A DNA stretch of 64,000 nucleotides, taken from Rhabditophanes sp. KR3021 (lineage: Eukaryota; Nematoda; Chromadorea; Rhabditida; Alloionematidae). The notes under the pieces are model-generated. The model had not been told where the DNA came from, made no database searches, and was given only the letters and a program-made list of their open reading frames with translations. How positions within the stretch are numbered: the stretch's first letter is position 1; the number at the start of each line of letters is the position of its first letter. Shown piece by piece: positions 44,382 through 55,857 of the stretch. The position numbers were made by a program, and so were the translations under genes. The stretch spans positions 2,852,001 to 2,916,000 of the forward strand of contig CAUJLY010000002.1 in the NCBI GenBank assembly GCA_963281155.1. The letters run 5' to 3'.

Positions 44382-45385
44382 ATGCTCAACCTCAAAGAAA
44401 GACAAAAGGGTAACAATCAAAATAAGCAGTATCTCGAAACACGCTTTGCTGTTCGTGAACGTTTGCTTGCAGGAGGTAAGTTTTTGTCAAATTATATTAT
44501 ACTTATCATCATTTTGTTTAGAATTACCCGAGCTGGAGCAATCCGTGAATAAAATGCCATCTTGTACACTGACTTTCCCAACTAACAAAGCTTACGAAAT
44601 GGACTTGATTATCAGACCCGTTGAAGGTGAATACAGAGGAGGGAGATTTCATTTCTACATCGAAGTTCCAGTTGAATACAACAATGCCCCACCAACTGTA
44701 AAATGCAAGACAAAGTGTTATCATCCAAATATTAGTGAAGACGGTGAGTAAAATTAATGCAAAACTTATGAAAGTTAGAAAAATTAATGGATAATTAGAA
44801 AATGGTGCTAGTATTTTAGAATATATTTTAAAGGTTTGTAAAAAAGTTATTTAATATTAATTCGGCTTTTTTAGTGCAACTCTTGGTTGGTATCTGGTTA
44901 TTTTCTTTGTCCATTATTAGATAAAAAAGCTTACAGAATGTGTGTGATCTTTAAGCAAAGTAAAATAAGAAAGTGCAATTAATATACGCTAAAATTGGCT
45001 TTAATATGTACATTAATGCAAAATGAAAATTTTAAATGTCCAAACGTCTTAGAAGACTTCTTATGCAGTTTTTTTAAACTTAATTCTTAATGCCATTTTA
45101 ATTTATCCAATTATTCCAGGTTCTGTCTGCTTATCAGTTTTAAGAGCCAGTTCTTTGGACGGACATGGGTGGAGGCCAACCAGAAAGATTATTGATGTTA
45201 TCCATGGCTTAGATGCCCTCTTTACCGATTTGATGGATTTCGAAGATCCCCTAAACGTCGAAGCAGCAACCTTGTTCAAGCGTAATCAAGATGAATTTAA
45301 GAGAAAAGTCAGGGATTATATTAGAAACTATTGCAATCAATCCGGTGAACATGCTAATGTTTATGGAAACCAACGGTACCGTTAA
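44382..45385 (+). CDS. ube2f: NEDD8-conjugating enzyme UBE2F
   Basis: Exons 44382-44475, 44522-44743 and 45120-45385 encode 193 residues. The E2 core shows 'GEYRGGRFHFYIEVPVEY', 'PPTVKCKTKCYHPNISEDG' (HPN motif), active-site Cys109 in 'GSVCLSVLR', and 'SLDGHGWRPTRKIIDVIHGL' with 'DALFTDLMDFEDPLNVEAA', which is diagnostic of UBE2F rather than UBE2M. The N-terminal extension (MLNLKERQKGNNQ...) is expected to dock on the NEDD8 E1. UBE2F charges NEDD8 for cullin 5 with RBX2. The C-terminus is extended by about ten residues (GEHANVYGNQRYR). It heads a close-spaced group with mS27 and BORCS8. Confidence 0.94.
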
Positions 45386-45586
45386 TATATTTATATTATT
45401 TAAAGTGTCTAAATAAAATAGTTTGACAATATCAGCTTTTTGTTTACTTGTATCATTTTTACCATTTAATGTCTTATCATACTACTATACTTACACAACT
45501 AATTTGTAAGCCAATACAAATTGGAAAGAAGTGTCCTATTAAAATAACTTTCAATAAGATTTTAGTTTAGTCAGATTGTAACAATT

Positions 45587-47053
45587 ATGCTACGTAAAGT
45601 ATTTTCTACCTTGCCAAAGTCTTTATCAAGAAGATCTTTAGCTTTATCAGCCCAAAGCAGAGCTATTCTGTCAAAAGAATTTCATCTGAATCAAGAATGG
45701 TCAGAAAGACATAATAACATGAAAAAATTGGCCCTCGGTGGTGATTACGAATGGATTGCTGCAGTTCAAAAGAAATTTATTGGTGGTGGAAAGGCTAGGT
45801 ATGTTGCAAACATTTTTATTAGTTCTATTACCCACAAAATGTAATAATAATGACGAATTATGTTTGTTGTTGTTTTTAGTGCTGTAGATGTTGATGCTGC
45901 GGCTTGTGGGGCAGAAGAAAAGGACCAAATTCACGATATTGTGGATTTAATTTACAAACTAAGACATACTGATAACGCTGCAGATTTTTTATCTAGTACG
46001 GAGTATGCTGTTCTAAGATTACTGTTGAAACATAATGCTGTCTCTGAGTTTTTCAAAATTTTAAACGACCCTATTAATCACGGTATATTTATGAATGAAC
46101 ATGTGGCTTGCTTGGCCTTGGAATATTTTATTGAATCGAAAGATTTTTGTAGTGCTGCAAAGATTGGTACTTTTGTTATGCAACAAGAAATGTTTTCATC
46201 TCAATTGTTAAACCATCTTTCTGTTTATTCTCTGCTCAAATGGCTAGAACTTCCCAAGGAAGAAAGAGTGATGTCCGAAGAACTACATCCCAAACTGGAA
46301 GACTTTGAAGAAGATGATGAAGCACTGACATTTAGATACCCTTACCTGAAGAACAAGTATTTTGATAATCACTTCGACATCCAAGATGCTCCATTATTGG
46401 TTGGGAAAAGTTTAATTTGGTTAGGTGAAGTCATATCAGCTGATGACACCTTAAAATCATCCTTAAAATTGGTTGGTTTGTGTACGAATGGTGACTATGA
46501 AGGTGTTAAGGAACTGATTGAAAAAAATGCAGTTTCCCAATTGAACGTATCAGCTTTGAACATTGCGAACCAATTAATTAGTGATGCTCAAAGTAGTGGG
46601 GGCGAAGCAACTAAAGATGATCCACAAGTTCAACTAGTAGATGACATCAAAAAAGCGCTGGGTGAAATAGGAGAGGTTCAATCAAAGCTAAGTGAACAAG
46701 TTTTTGACGAATTCAAAAAAATCCAAAGTGCAGAAGAAAAAACGTTGATGCAATCTCAAAAACAAGATTTTGTTAGTTGGAACAAGAAGAGAGAAGAACT
46801 ATTAAGCAGTCAAACTGAAAAACTTCGATTGAAGTTGAGACTTCAGGAGATTCAAGATATTAAGAAAAAGTTGGAAGATGAAAAAGAAGTTTTGTTCTTC
46901 TTCGAAAACCGTACTCAATGGGAGGATCAAGCCACCGAAAAGAAAAAATTATTCGAAGAACTTAAGCTTAACGAAAACAACACCAAAGAGTCCGAAGATT
47001 CAACCACTCAAATGTTCGAAAATGCCAGAAAAATTATAGAGCACAGGGCGTAA
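45587..47053 (+). CDS. mrps-27: Mitochondrial small ribosomal subunit protein mS27
   Basis: Exons 45587-45798 and 45880-47053 encode 461 residues. A basic, Ser/Leu-rich N-terminus (MLRKVFSTLPKSLSRRSLAL) suits a mitochondrial presequence. The conserved helical (PPR-like) part includes 'VDLIYKLRHTDNAADF', 'AVLRLLLKHNAVSEFFKIL', 'DPINHGIFMNEHVACLALEY' and 'SAAKIGTFVMQQEMFSSQLL', which correspond to the MRPS27 core. The C-terminal third is a long charged coiled coil (about 310-460). mS27 belongs to the foot of the mitoribosomal small subunit. The gene starts 201 bp after UBE2F on the same strand. Confidence 0.88.
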
Positions 47054-47294
47054 GGTTTGCAGTCACGTGTTTGTCATCTTTGATATAGTTATTGTTAATT
47101 CTAGTTTGAATAGATAATTGTTAATATTTATAATGAAATAATTTGTTGTTTGTAAATTAATCTGATTTTCAACGGTATACTGAAGCCATCTGACACTATC
47201 TAATATTAATCATTTAATACTGTTAATTGCAGTTTAATGTCTTAATGTTCCTTTTAGCGATAATTGCTTAATTTATATTAAAACTCATTCATTA

Positions 47295-47833
47295 ATGTCT
47301 TCTTCGACCAAAGCAGGTATCTTGTCAAACGAAAGTATTTCAACTATCAAATTAGGTAACTATTACATAACCAATGCATAATTATTATAAATTGCTGTAA
47401 ATTATGACTTCTTTTTTGATCTTAGTTAACCTTTATGTGTGTTTTCAGTTTCGGAAAAAATTTCAGGCAGTTTGCATTTGCTAAACCATGATCCATCTCT
47501 TGCTCTCTACCGTCTACAAGAACATATTCACAAAACAATGCCCAGGATAGTGGAAAGGAAGCAGAAAATGAACAAAGTCAGCGAACAATTAGTTGGTGCT
47601 TGTTGTGACATTGACAATTCTACACAGTACGTTTATAATTTAATCGTTCTCAATAACAACTTTTTAATATTTGTAATCAAATGTATTTTAGAGCAGTAAA
47701 TTCGATTATACAAACCAACCACTGTTTACATACTATGAAGGATACTTTGAAAGATTGCATATATTATAGTCAGCAATTGGAATATGAACATACCCGCCGT
47801 CAGGAAGTTGTTCATAGCAGTGCAAACATATGA
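47295..47833 (+). CDS. borcs8: BORC complex subunit 8 (BORCS8)
   Basis: Exons 47295-47355, 47449-47626 and 47692-47833 encode 126 residues. The family core 'HLLNHDPSLALYRLQEHIHK' followed by 'TMPRIVERKQKM' matches the 'EPSVALYRLQEHVRRSLPEL' region of human BORCS8 (MEF2BNB). A second helix ('AVNSIIQTNHCLHTMKDTL') follows. BORC recruits ARL8 to lysosomes and promotes kinesin-driven lysosome movement; in nematodes it also affects synaptic vesicle precursor transport. It starts 241 bp after mS27 on the same strand and may be the third gene of an operon. Confidence 0.85.
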
Positions 47834-48465
47834 ATTCTTACCCATTCAAGGTACATTTTTTAAACGCTGCTCATTTCTAATTTAACTCCATATTTGTATA
47901 AAGATAACACCCTTTTCTATTTTTTCTTACCTTTAAAAATTATTAAATACTGATAAAAGGATTACCCTACTAACCTTTAATCAAATAAGCACATTTATTC
48001 CTGCTCTAATTAGCGCACAGAATCATTGATAATGAATCCCAAGTTAAACTATGCAACTATTAGAATATAAAAAATAAATTCCTTCACAAAAACACAAATA
48101 CTACATCAAAGATGATTGATTCTCGCAAGTTTCCATTGTTTCTTATCAGCCTTACCTTTTACTAATTACCATCAATCAAATCTTGTTTTATAAAAGCTCT
48201 CAAGTGATGTCGTTTCTATTCATTGTCTGATGTGCATGTCTTAAGTCCGTCCACATCACTTACGATATTCCCCATTCTGGAGGGAGCACATGTTTCAAGG
48301 TTTCTGAGAACAACATGTGACCATTATTTTATCCTATATAAACATTTTTGGTTGACGCGAATCATATAAAATCTACATACACATAACATAAATATATACA
48401 CTGTCTACATATCACACACATCATTTAATATTTATTCTTTCAACAAGTATAGTTTTTATTTTAAA
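47834..48465. other. Intergenic upstream of trehalase
   Basis: About 630 bp. A TATA-like TATATAAA at 48335-48342 lies about 125 bp before the trehalase ATG. No gene seen. Confidence 0.5.
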
Positions 48466-51400
48466 ATGTTTCAGATGAATTATCTACGGGTCACAACTAT
48501 ATTAGTATTCTATTTTACGTCCTCACATTATGCTTTTATGATTCCTCCTAATGTTAGACCTGCCGAACCTCCGCGTTTGCCATCATTAGAAGACATTCAG
48601 AATATTAAAACTCAAAATGCGAAGCTAAATACTGTGGATAATTCTATACACAATATTGGAACCCGCTTAAAAAGAGAAAATGAAGAAGTCATTCAAGCTT
48701 GTGATGAAAAAGATACTCAAAACTCGTTTATTTATTGTAGTGGGAAGTTATTGGAATCAGTAATGTACCACGAACTTTACAATGATTCAAAAACGTATGT
48801 AGATAAACCTTTGAGATTCGACCCAAACCAAACAATCGCCGACTTTCTTGCCAAATTCCCAATGGATGTTAAGGAAATTAAGAAGGCTGAATTACGTCAG
48901 TTTGTTGACCAATATTTTTTTGAAGATGGTCATGAATTAGACGAGTATGTTTATTATCTCGTGATTAATTCAAATCATAATAACAATTCTTTTAGTTGTA
49001 TTTTGGAAGATTGGACTGAACATCCTGCACCATTAAAAAACATTCAAGATAACGATTTAAGAGAGTGGGCTTATCAATTAAATGGAATTTGGAAAGACCT
49101 GTGTAGAAAGACTAAGCCTGATGTGTATGCAAACCCACAGAGATACTCATTGATAGCATTGCCTCATGAATTTATCGTACCGGGTAAACGACGGGATTAA
49201 AAACGGGTTTAAAATTTATAATGAAAGAGATGTGAATATCGTAGTTAAAAAATTAATCAGCGACTTTTCTTAAAACAGTATGATTATTTTCATCCAAGAA
49301 CTCCCGAAAGATAAGTTCAGCGACCTCGTCGTTTCTTTCAGGCAATATCTTGTAGACAATTTCAAGGGAAGAATTGCTCAAATCACTATTGGTATTTTCA
49401 TCCCTGCAGTAGTCGATGAGAATAGACTCAATATGCCAGCAAGTTCTTCTGTGCAATAAGACTTGTACAAGACAATCACTTCTTAATCGGCATTGAAGAC
49501 TTTGTGCATAGCCTTTTCATTGAACAACTTATCTAGTTCAACTGCTTGGTTGTAGTCACACATGCGCCTGTTCATCCTTTAACAATAATTTGTGTAGTAT
49601 TGCCTACATAGAGCACGTGTTTCTTGGCATCTTTAGCAGATAGGAGTTCAGATGGAGTATCTTTGGGTTGATCATGAGGTAGACCTCACATTCAAGACAC
49701 CAGCTCCTTCTTAATCCTCTCAGCATCTCTTTTCACATGTGAATTCTTCTGCCGCAGAAAGAAGATCTTTACAGTTTCTAAATCTTATGTGACGGGTGAG
49801 AGCTGTTTTAGACAAAATTTACATTCTGTGCATTTATATTCTTGAGCTTTTTTTGGTTTAAATGACATTTCACGTAAATATCCTAAAACTTAATTCAAAT
49901 TTCAAATCTGTAAATTCCTAAAAATACTTTATCATATAGTCCCTTCAAATTTAGTTTTTAACACCATCTTAATGTGTATTATTATTTCAGGTCAGCGGTT
50001 TCAAGAAAGTTACTATTGGTAGGTAAATGAATAACAACATTAAATTACCTTTTCAGGGATACCTATTGGATTATTAAAGGTCTTTTGAGGTCAAATATGA
50101 CTTCAACAGCAAAGAAAATGATTCAGAACTTTTTCCATATCGTCAAAACATATGGTTACGTTTTGAATGGCAACAGATACTACTACGCAAGGTAAGACTC
50201 TAATTAATTATTTTACCCTATTATGTATTCTTACATATTATTATCGTATTAGGGTATTTTGCCTTTTTCACGTATTATATTTATTTTCAATTTTAGACGC
50301 TCTCAACCACCTTTCCTGAGTTTCATGGTAAAAGATTATTTCGATGCAACCCAAGATGTTGATTTTCTGTTTGAAGCTCTTCCTGTCTTGGAGAAAGAAA
50401 TGTCATGGTGGGAACAGAACCGAATGATCTCGGTCAGTGTAAATCACCATGATTATGACGTATTTAGATTCAGAGCCGACAGTAATGTTCCAAGGTACTT
50501 TGATTAATAATTTGAATTCTTTGTTTACATTCTAAATTTTAATAGACCAGAGAGCTACTTTCAAGACGTAAACACCACATCAAAAATCACCGATCTTCAA
50601 GAAAAACACCGCGTATGGAGGTAATTATTAAAATTGGAGTAATTTCTATTTTTGTTCTTTAGAGACATAAGTTCAGCAGCCGAATCAGGCTGGGATTTCT
50701 CAAGTAGGTGGCTACGGAATACATCTGATGAAAGTTCATTCGACACGTCAAACATTGCACCCGTCGATCTTAATGCAATTTTGTGTGGTGCTTACAGTAT
50801 AATTGGCGATCTTTACGAATATATTGGATACTCCTTAAAGTCTGATGATTATAAATCGAAAAAAGAAAAGTTCAGAGAGACATTTTCATCTGTATTCTGG
50901 GGTGCTAATAATACTGGTTGGTATGATTATCATGTAGATGACAAAAGACATAACACTGAATTTTATCCATCTAATGCAGTCCCCTTGTTTACGAAATGCT
51001 ATGGACCAATGGAAGAGGAGCATCTAGTTGAAATTTATTCACGCATGAAATCTCAGGGAGCTTTTGAATATCCAGGTGAATAATTATTGACAATTATAAT
51101 TTTAAAACTTCCTCGTCATTTGTAAAAAATAGAAGTGACATCAATTTAATCGTCACTTTTTAAATAACAATTGAACCTGCAAATATTTTCATGTGATATT
51201 TTGATTAAATAACTAAATTGTGATTTTCAGGTGGAGTTCCGTCAAGTTTACTGACAACAGGGCAGCAATGGGATCTCCCAAACGGTACGTTTGTTGAACA
51301 TATTCTTCATAATGCAACATTGTATTTGTAATAATTAATGTAAATATGTATTTTCAGGTTGGAGTCCATCGAATCATATGCTTATTGAAGGATTAAGTAA

Positions 51401-52480
51401 CGTCAACAGCGCATTGTAAGTACAAAGGGCGTTTTAAGTAATAAACATCCTACTTTTAGTTTACAACAACAAGCTTTTAATATCGCTCAAAGATGGATTT
51501 TATCTAATTACCAAGTTTATATCAATACTAAAGCCATGTTTGAGAAGTACGATGTGTATGGCAAACCCGGTAAGCACTTTTATTAGTTAAAAATGGGGCA
51601 AATACAACAAATTTGATTAATACTTTAAAGCAAATACAGTGGGTGTGCATAGAGAAAAGTATTTTAAAATTAATTGCGCGACTTTTCTTTTCAAAAGCCA
51701 TGTGATTGACAAATTGCAGAGAATGTTTTCCTGAGTTGGAATCAGTGATTTGACTGCGTTAAGCATTAACTGGGATAGCTTCTACATTCTTAGCATTCTT
51801 TCATGAAAGATAGGTCTTTTCGATGAGTATTAACTTCTTATCAGCTTTGACTAACTTATGAAAGATTCGTTCTTTCTTGCTAAAAGCGTACCATCCTTTA
51901 TAAGTTAGGTTGAAAATGTATCTATCAGTTGGCATTACTTGCATTGTCTTGTATGATATCCAAATGTCAAATATTCCACCTACTGTCTTAGAAAAGTTAG
52001 AAATAGATTCACCAACATAATTTTTGAAGTACAAATTCTTAATAAACTGTTAGTACGCATTCCCTTTAAATTTGATTTTAAACGGCAACATATGATTAAA
52101 TAGCTTACAACTTCTTAAAAATTTAAAAGAACAGAGTCTTATACCATAAGTTATATCAAATCTTTTAAAGTAATGTAAAATTATTTGTCGTTTCATTATT
52201 AATTATTATGGTGGATTTAGGATCTGGCGGTGAATATGTTGTGCAAAAAGGATTTGGGTGGACTAACGGTGTAATTTTGGAACTTTTGCACAAATACTCC
52301 TCCAAGCTTAATATGACAGAACTAGAAGCTTTGTGCACTACACTTTACAGTCAAAGCAGTTGTCAGAATTTACACATGCATGTAAATGCTGGAGCGAAAC
52401 AAACGTATAATCAGGGATATGGATTTGGTATATTTTCAATCGCATTAATTTGGAAGCTGCTGAATCCGCTGCTGTTCTAA
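48466..52480 (+). CDS. tre: Trehalase (GH37), secreted or membrane-associated
   Basis: Ten exons (48466-49183, 49991-50018, 50057-50191, 50297-50494, 50546-50620, 50663-51075, 51231-51284, 51358-51415, 51460-51569, 52221-52480) join in frame to 682 residues. Trehalase splits trehalose into two glucoses. A signal peptide (within 1-25) is followed by a GH37 (alpha/alpha)6 domain: signature 1 'PGQRFQESYYWDTYWI' spread over three exons, 'SAAESGWDFSSRW' (catalytic Asp region), signature 2 'QWDLPNGWSP', and 'GSGGEYVVQKGFGWTNGV' (catalytic Glu region). Signature 1 has Gln where most members have a second Gly (PGGRF). The C-terminus ends in a hydrophobic stretch ('GFGIFSIALIWKLLNPLLF'), a possible GPI signal or membrane anchor. 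Introns 1 (807 bp) and 9 (651 bp) carry antisense GIY-YIG-like relics. The alternative start MNYLR lies just behind a TTTCAG. Confidence 0.95.
49253..49880 (-). pseudogene. Decayed GIY-YIG-like element, copy D (trehalase intron 1, antisense)
   Basis: On the strand opposite trehalase, broken frames give the Cys motif 'EYKCTECKFC', then 'KHVLYVGNTTQIIVKG', then 'LDKLFNEKAMHKVFNAD' and 'EVIVLYKSYCTEELAG', then 'ILIDYCRDENTNSD' and 'EIVYKILPERNDEVAELIF'. Several stops and frame changes intervene. The order Cys motif, YVG block, late strand matches copies A and F, and the last block matches copy C. It shows that the YVG domain and the 'ILPERN...LIF..F' domain belong to one element. Confidence 0.6.
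51650..52034 (-). pseudogene. Decayed GIY-YIG-like element, copy E (trehalase intron 9, antisense)
   Basis: On the strand opposite trehalase, 'YFKNYVGESISNF' starts the frame, followed by 'ERIFHKLVKADKKLILIEK', then stops, then 'NAKNVEAIPVNA'. 'RIFHKLVKADKK' aligns with 'KVFNEIVEAKKK' of copy A, and the following Glu-containing segment lies where GIY-YIG domains have their conserved Glu helix. Stops and drift show it is dead. Confidence 0.5.
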
Positions 52481-52873
52481 AATGATTGATCCACTTAGTT
52501 TTAAAGCATTAGCATTTATGTTAATTTTATTGTGTATATTATCATCTTTAAAGAACGGTGTCGGTCATTCATTTGACTTGTTGTGGATTTTTATTTAATA
52601 AATCTTTTCTATTTAATAAATTTTATTCCATTAATTATTTTTTTCTAAATAATAACTTTTATTTTGTTTGAAGTATAAACAAATTGTACTATGTAGTGCG
52701 TACTTTGGTTTAAACAGAAATAAGACCACTGCAAATCAAGAAATCACATATTTATTTATTTAGAAGAAATTAAATTATATCAAATTGCACAAATAACTTT
52801 TAAAGGATGTATAATATTTCCCAAACTTCGAGCATTGTAGTTTTGAAATTGAATGGTAAAGACGAAAATATGA
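52481..52873. other. Convergent intergenic region, trehalase / MOSPD2
   Basis: About 390 bp of AT-rich 3' flanks. No gene seen. Confidence 0.5.
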
Positions 52874-55857
52874 TCAAAGTTCATCATTTTGAAAAGGCAA
52901 ACTAGATGTTAGTTGATCTGCAAGTGGTAGGTCGTTTGATACAGCTTTAGGGCATAAATCATGATTATTAATTGATAGATCACTGCTACCAAAAACTTTG
53001 ACTAACATTACCACTTGAATTATACAGATTACGGCTAATAGAAGTAGAATTATGTTTTGTGTCTTTATAATAGACTTTAATTCATTGCTTTCATAAATTG
53101 AATTAACAGGACTAGATGATAGAGAATGTTTTTTCATTGAAGAAACGATATTTCTATCAGCGCTTCCATCTTCAACTGTACATTTGATTTTTCTTTCTAT
53201 TTTTTTGTCGTCAGATTTTTGTGACCAGATTTTGGAGAAATTGTCAAAAGAAGCATTTTCTTCAACAGCCATTGCCATTAGCAAAAACTTGTCTTTACTT
53301 ATATTATTCTTATACTCATTTTGAAGATACAGGCGGATAACTTCTTTTGCACCTGGTTTTAATATTCCCGTAGAAGGACGGACACGGAACTTTTCTGGAG
53401 ATGTAATTTTGATCTTATAAAACACAGTTTCATTTGACACATTGCGTAAAATCACGATATCAACTGAGTCATTTTCTGATTCAACTGATTTCAGCGTAAT
53501 TTCATTAGATGGTCTAAAAAGGTATGCCATAATCATTAAAAGATCAAATTAAACGTACATCATAGCGACAAAATCATTTTGGAACCAATCATCTGCGGGT
53601 GCATTAAGTTTTTGTTCAACAAGACCTCTCAAGTGAATGGGAATATGTCCATTTCTTTTGATAGAACCGCTCCTTGGAGGGACTGAGGGTGGTAGATTTC
53701 CTTTAGAGTTCTTCCTAGACAGCCTCTCTGATTCACTATTACCGACAAGGCTACCATTGACCGAAGTGATCATTTTATTCCCGTCAGCAGCAGACATAGT
53801 TAATGGTGATACTCTAGCAACGCACTCATCTTCCTCTCCAAATGATACAGTCTGAAATGGCACAAATCGATATAATAACATAAATAAAAAGCTCAAAATT
53901 CAAACACGTCCACTCTTTACCACTGCAAAGTGTCTGCTCATCTCAAACATACTTTTCTCATCATTGTCATGTCTAGATTAGGAATTTGGTCAGCGTTCTC
54001 GTAATAGCCGGAATCAGTTTGGGAATTAGTATTCGAAATACATCTAGATAAATCTGCCATCTTAAATTCAAAGTCGTCCTAAAATAAATGCATATATTAC
54101 TACCACATGTAAATTTAAATATCCACCACTTAGATGTAATTTAGCAGTAAAAAGCATTCTAAAAAATTGGAAATATTTTAAATATAAATGCTTTAAAAAT
54201 GCAGATATTACAATTGTTAATACTTATATTTAAAAATTGGGAATACTTTACATAAAAATGGAGATCTTCTAATTGTTAACACTCTAAAATTATTCAAAAA
54301 TGTGGGATAAAAAATATTCAAAGACACGTCTAAAAGTGCATAGGTCTCAAATATTGAATATTGAACACTAACTTGTTCCTATTAATGCCATTTGATCGAA
54401 TGGTAAGTAGTCTTAACTTTTCAAAATGATAATAGATCAGCTATTTTAAACTTTAGTTTTATACATTTAAAATAGTGGCGACAATTTATCACCAAAAATA
54501 TGTAATTGATATTAAATATCTTTAGCTATTATTACATTTCAAGGTATTATAAATAAGCACAGATGTACGGACATAATTAATAGATAAAATGTTCTACATA
54601 ACTAAAAGACCAATTAATATTGAGATGGGTTCGTTATTAATTTTCAAATAAAATGATTAGTATTTTTGATTGATAAGTTTTGGCTGTATTTATTTGATCA
54701 AAATTGATAAAAACGAATTAAATTATATCATTTACTTACATAACCTCCAAGGCTTCTTGGGACAAATTCTTCTGCTACATAATTACGGATAGATGTGGAT
54801 GTGACTGAATGCGTAACAGATAATAATGAAGGATCTAGCCATGATTTGATTATTTTCCACGAAGGCTGTAATTTTAATTGAGTATCCATCAAATAAATGC
54901 TTTGTAATGTGCTGGGATAAAAAATATTTAAATGATTTGAAAAAGAATTTAAAAAAATCCAAATTCTAAAATAACACACACACCAGGTTAAACAAATCTT
55001 TTTTATCAGTTCTTACCATGTTATGAATCGAAGCTTGGTTCATATTAATAATCACACCGATATTTGTTGCTTGTGTTGAAAAGTAGTGTCTATCTATCCA
55101 ATAGATAAATAATTTTTCTATTTGCTTTGCTAATACCATGTTATATTTTGATAAGTTCAACCACACTAAAAAGTTTATAAAAACTTAATTTATTGGAACA
55201 AATGTAGTATCTTACATAATGAGTTATTTTGATTGTCAACGCCATGAAAATACATAATTTGCGATTCTAACAAATCTTTGAGCTCTAATATGCTTATATC
55301 TAAAAATGATTTGTTAACCTTTGTTGCGTATATATTTTAAAATTTGATTTTTTTATTGTTTATTTACTTGAGACATCTTCCACATATCTGTGGAGTAAGT
55401 ATGAAACAAAGTGAGACTGTTTTATGATTAATTTCCTTCGTCTTACTAATACATACATATTAAATTCTATATTCGATAATGAATCATTTTCTAAGTCATG
55501 ATAAAAGGAGATATCGGTACCATAAACGTAAGTAAGCATGACAAATTATTGTTGTTTCTCTAACTTACATTCAATATCAAACCCAGACCTCCATCTGAGT
55601 GTTTCTAATATGATGGCTTGAGCAACATCGATATCATTATTTGTACTGGTTAGTACAGCATGCAAGTACCAATTTTGATTAAAAACCACTTTCTTATCTA
55701 CATTTTTGGCTCTCTCAAATGCAGGATTCTATAAAATGATATGCAAAAGGACGTGGATTTAATTTATCGAACCTACATTTATTAGTATATCTCTTAATCT
55801 TTGAACGAGATCATTTTGGTCATCCGTTATTATTTTAGAAACTTGATTTAGCATCAT
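52874..55857 (-). CDS. mospd2: MOSPD2-like: CRAL-TRIO plus MSP domain, C-terminal membrane anchor, one frame break
   Basis: Eight exons (55857-55777, 55728-55569, 55299-55216, 55165-55017, 54965-54740, 54078-53953, 53851-53559, 53513-52874) encode about 586 residues. An N-terminal CRAL-TRIO domain ('AQAIILETLRWRSGFDIEY', 'NNSLLWLNLSKYNM', 'YPSTLQSIYLMDTQLKLQPS', 'EEFVPRSLGGY') is followed by a Ser-rich linker, an MSP domain ('VDIVILRNVSNETVFYKIKI', 'FRVRPSTGILKPGAKEVIRL') and a membrane helix ('IILLLLAVICIIQVVMLVKV'). This is the MOSPD2 plan, an ER-anchored receptor for FFAT motifs at membrane contacts. In the exon 54965-54740 a TTTTTT run has one T too many: 'FFKFFFKSFKYF' and 'YPSTLQSIYLMD' are in different frames. 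A sequence error is likely. Confidence 0.88.
54161..54294. repeat. Two-unit imperfect direct repeat in a MOSPD2 intron
   Basis: 54161-54228 and 54231-54294 share TAAAAATTGG.AATA.TTTA, ATAAAAATG-like and AATTGTTAA.ACT blocks in the same order. It lies in the intron 54079-54739. Low complexity makes this modest evidence. Confidence 0.5.

Noticed and set aside
55368..55416. Possible extra MOSPD2 exon with GT-AG borders ('SHFVSYLLHRYVEDV').
   Set aside because: Including it breaks the frame from the preceding exon. Skipping it joins 'GFDIEY' to 'ISILELKDLL' as expected for CRAL-TRIO.
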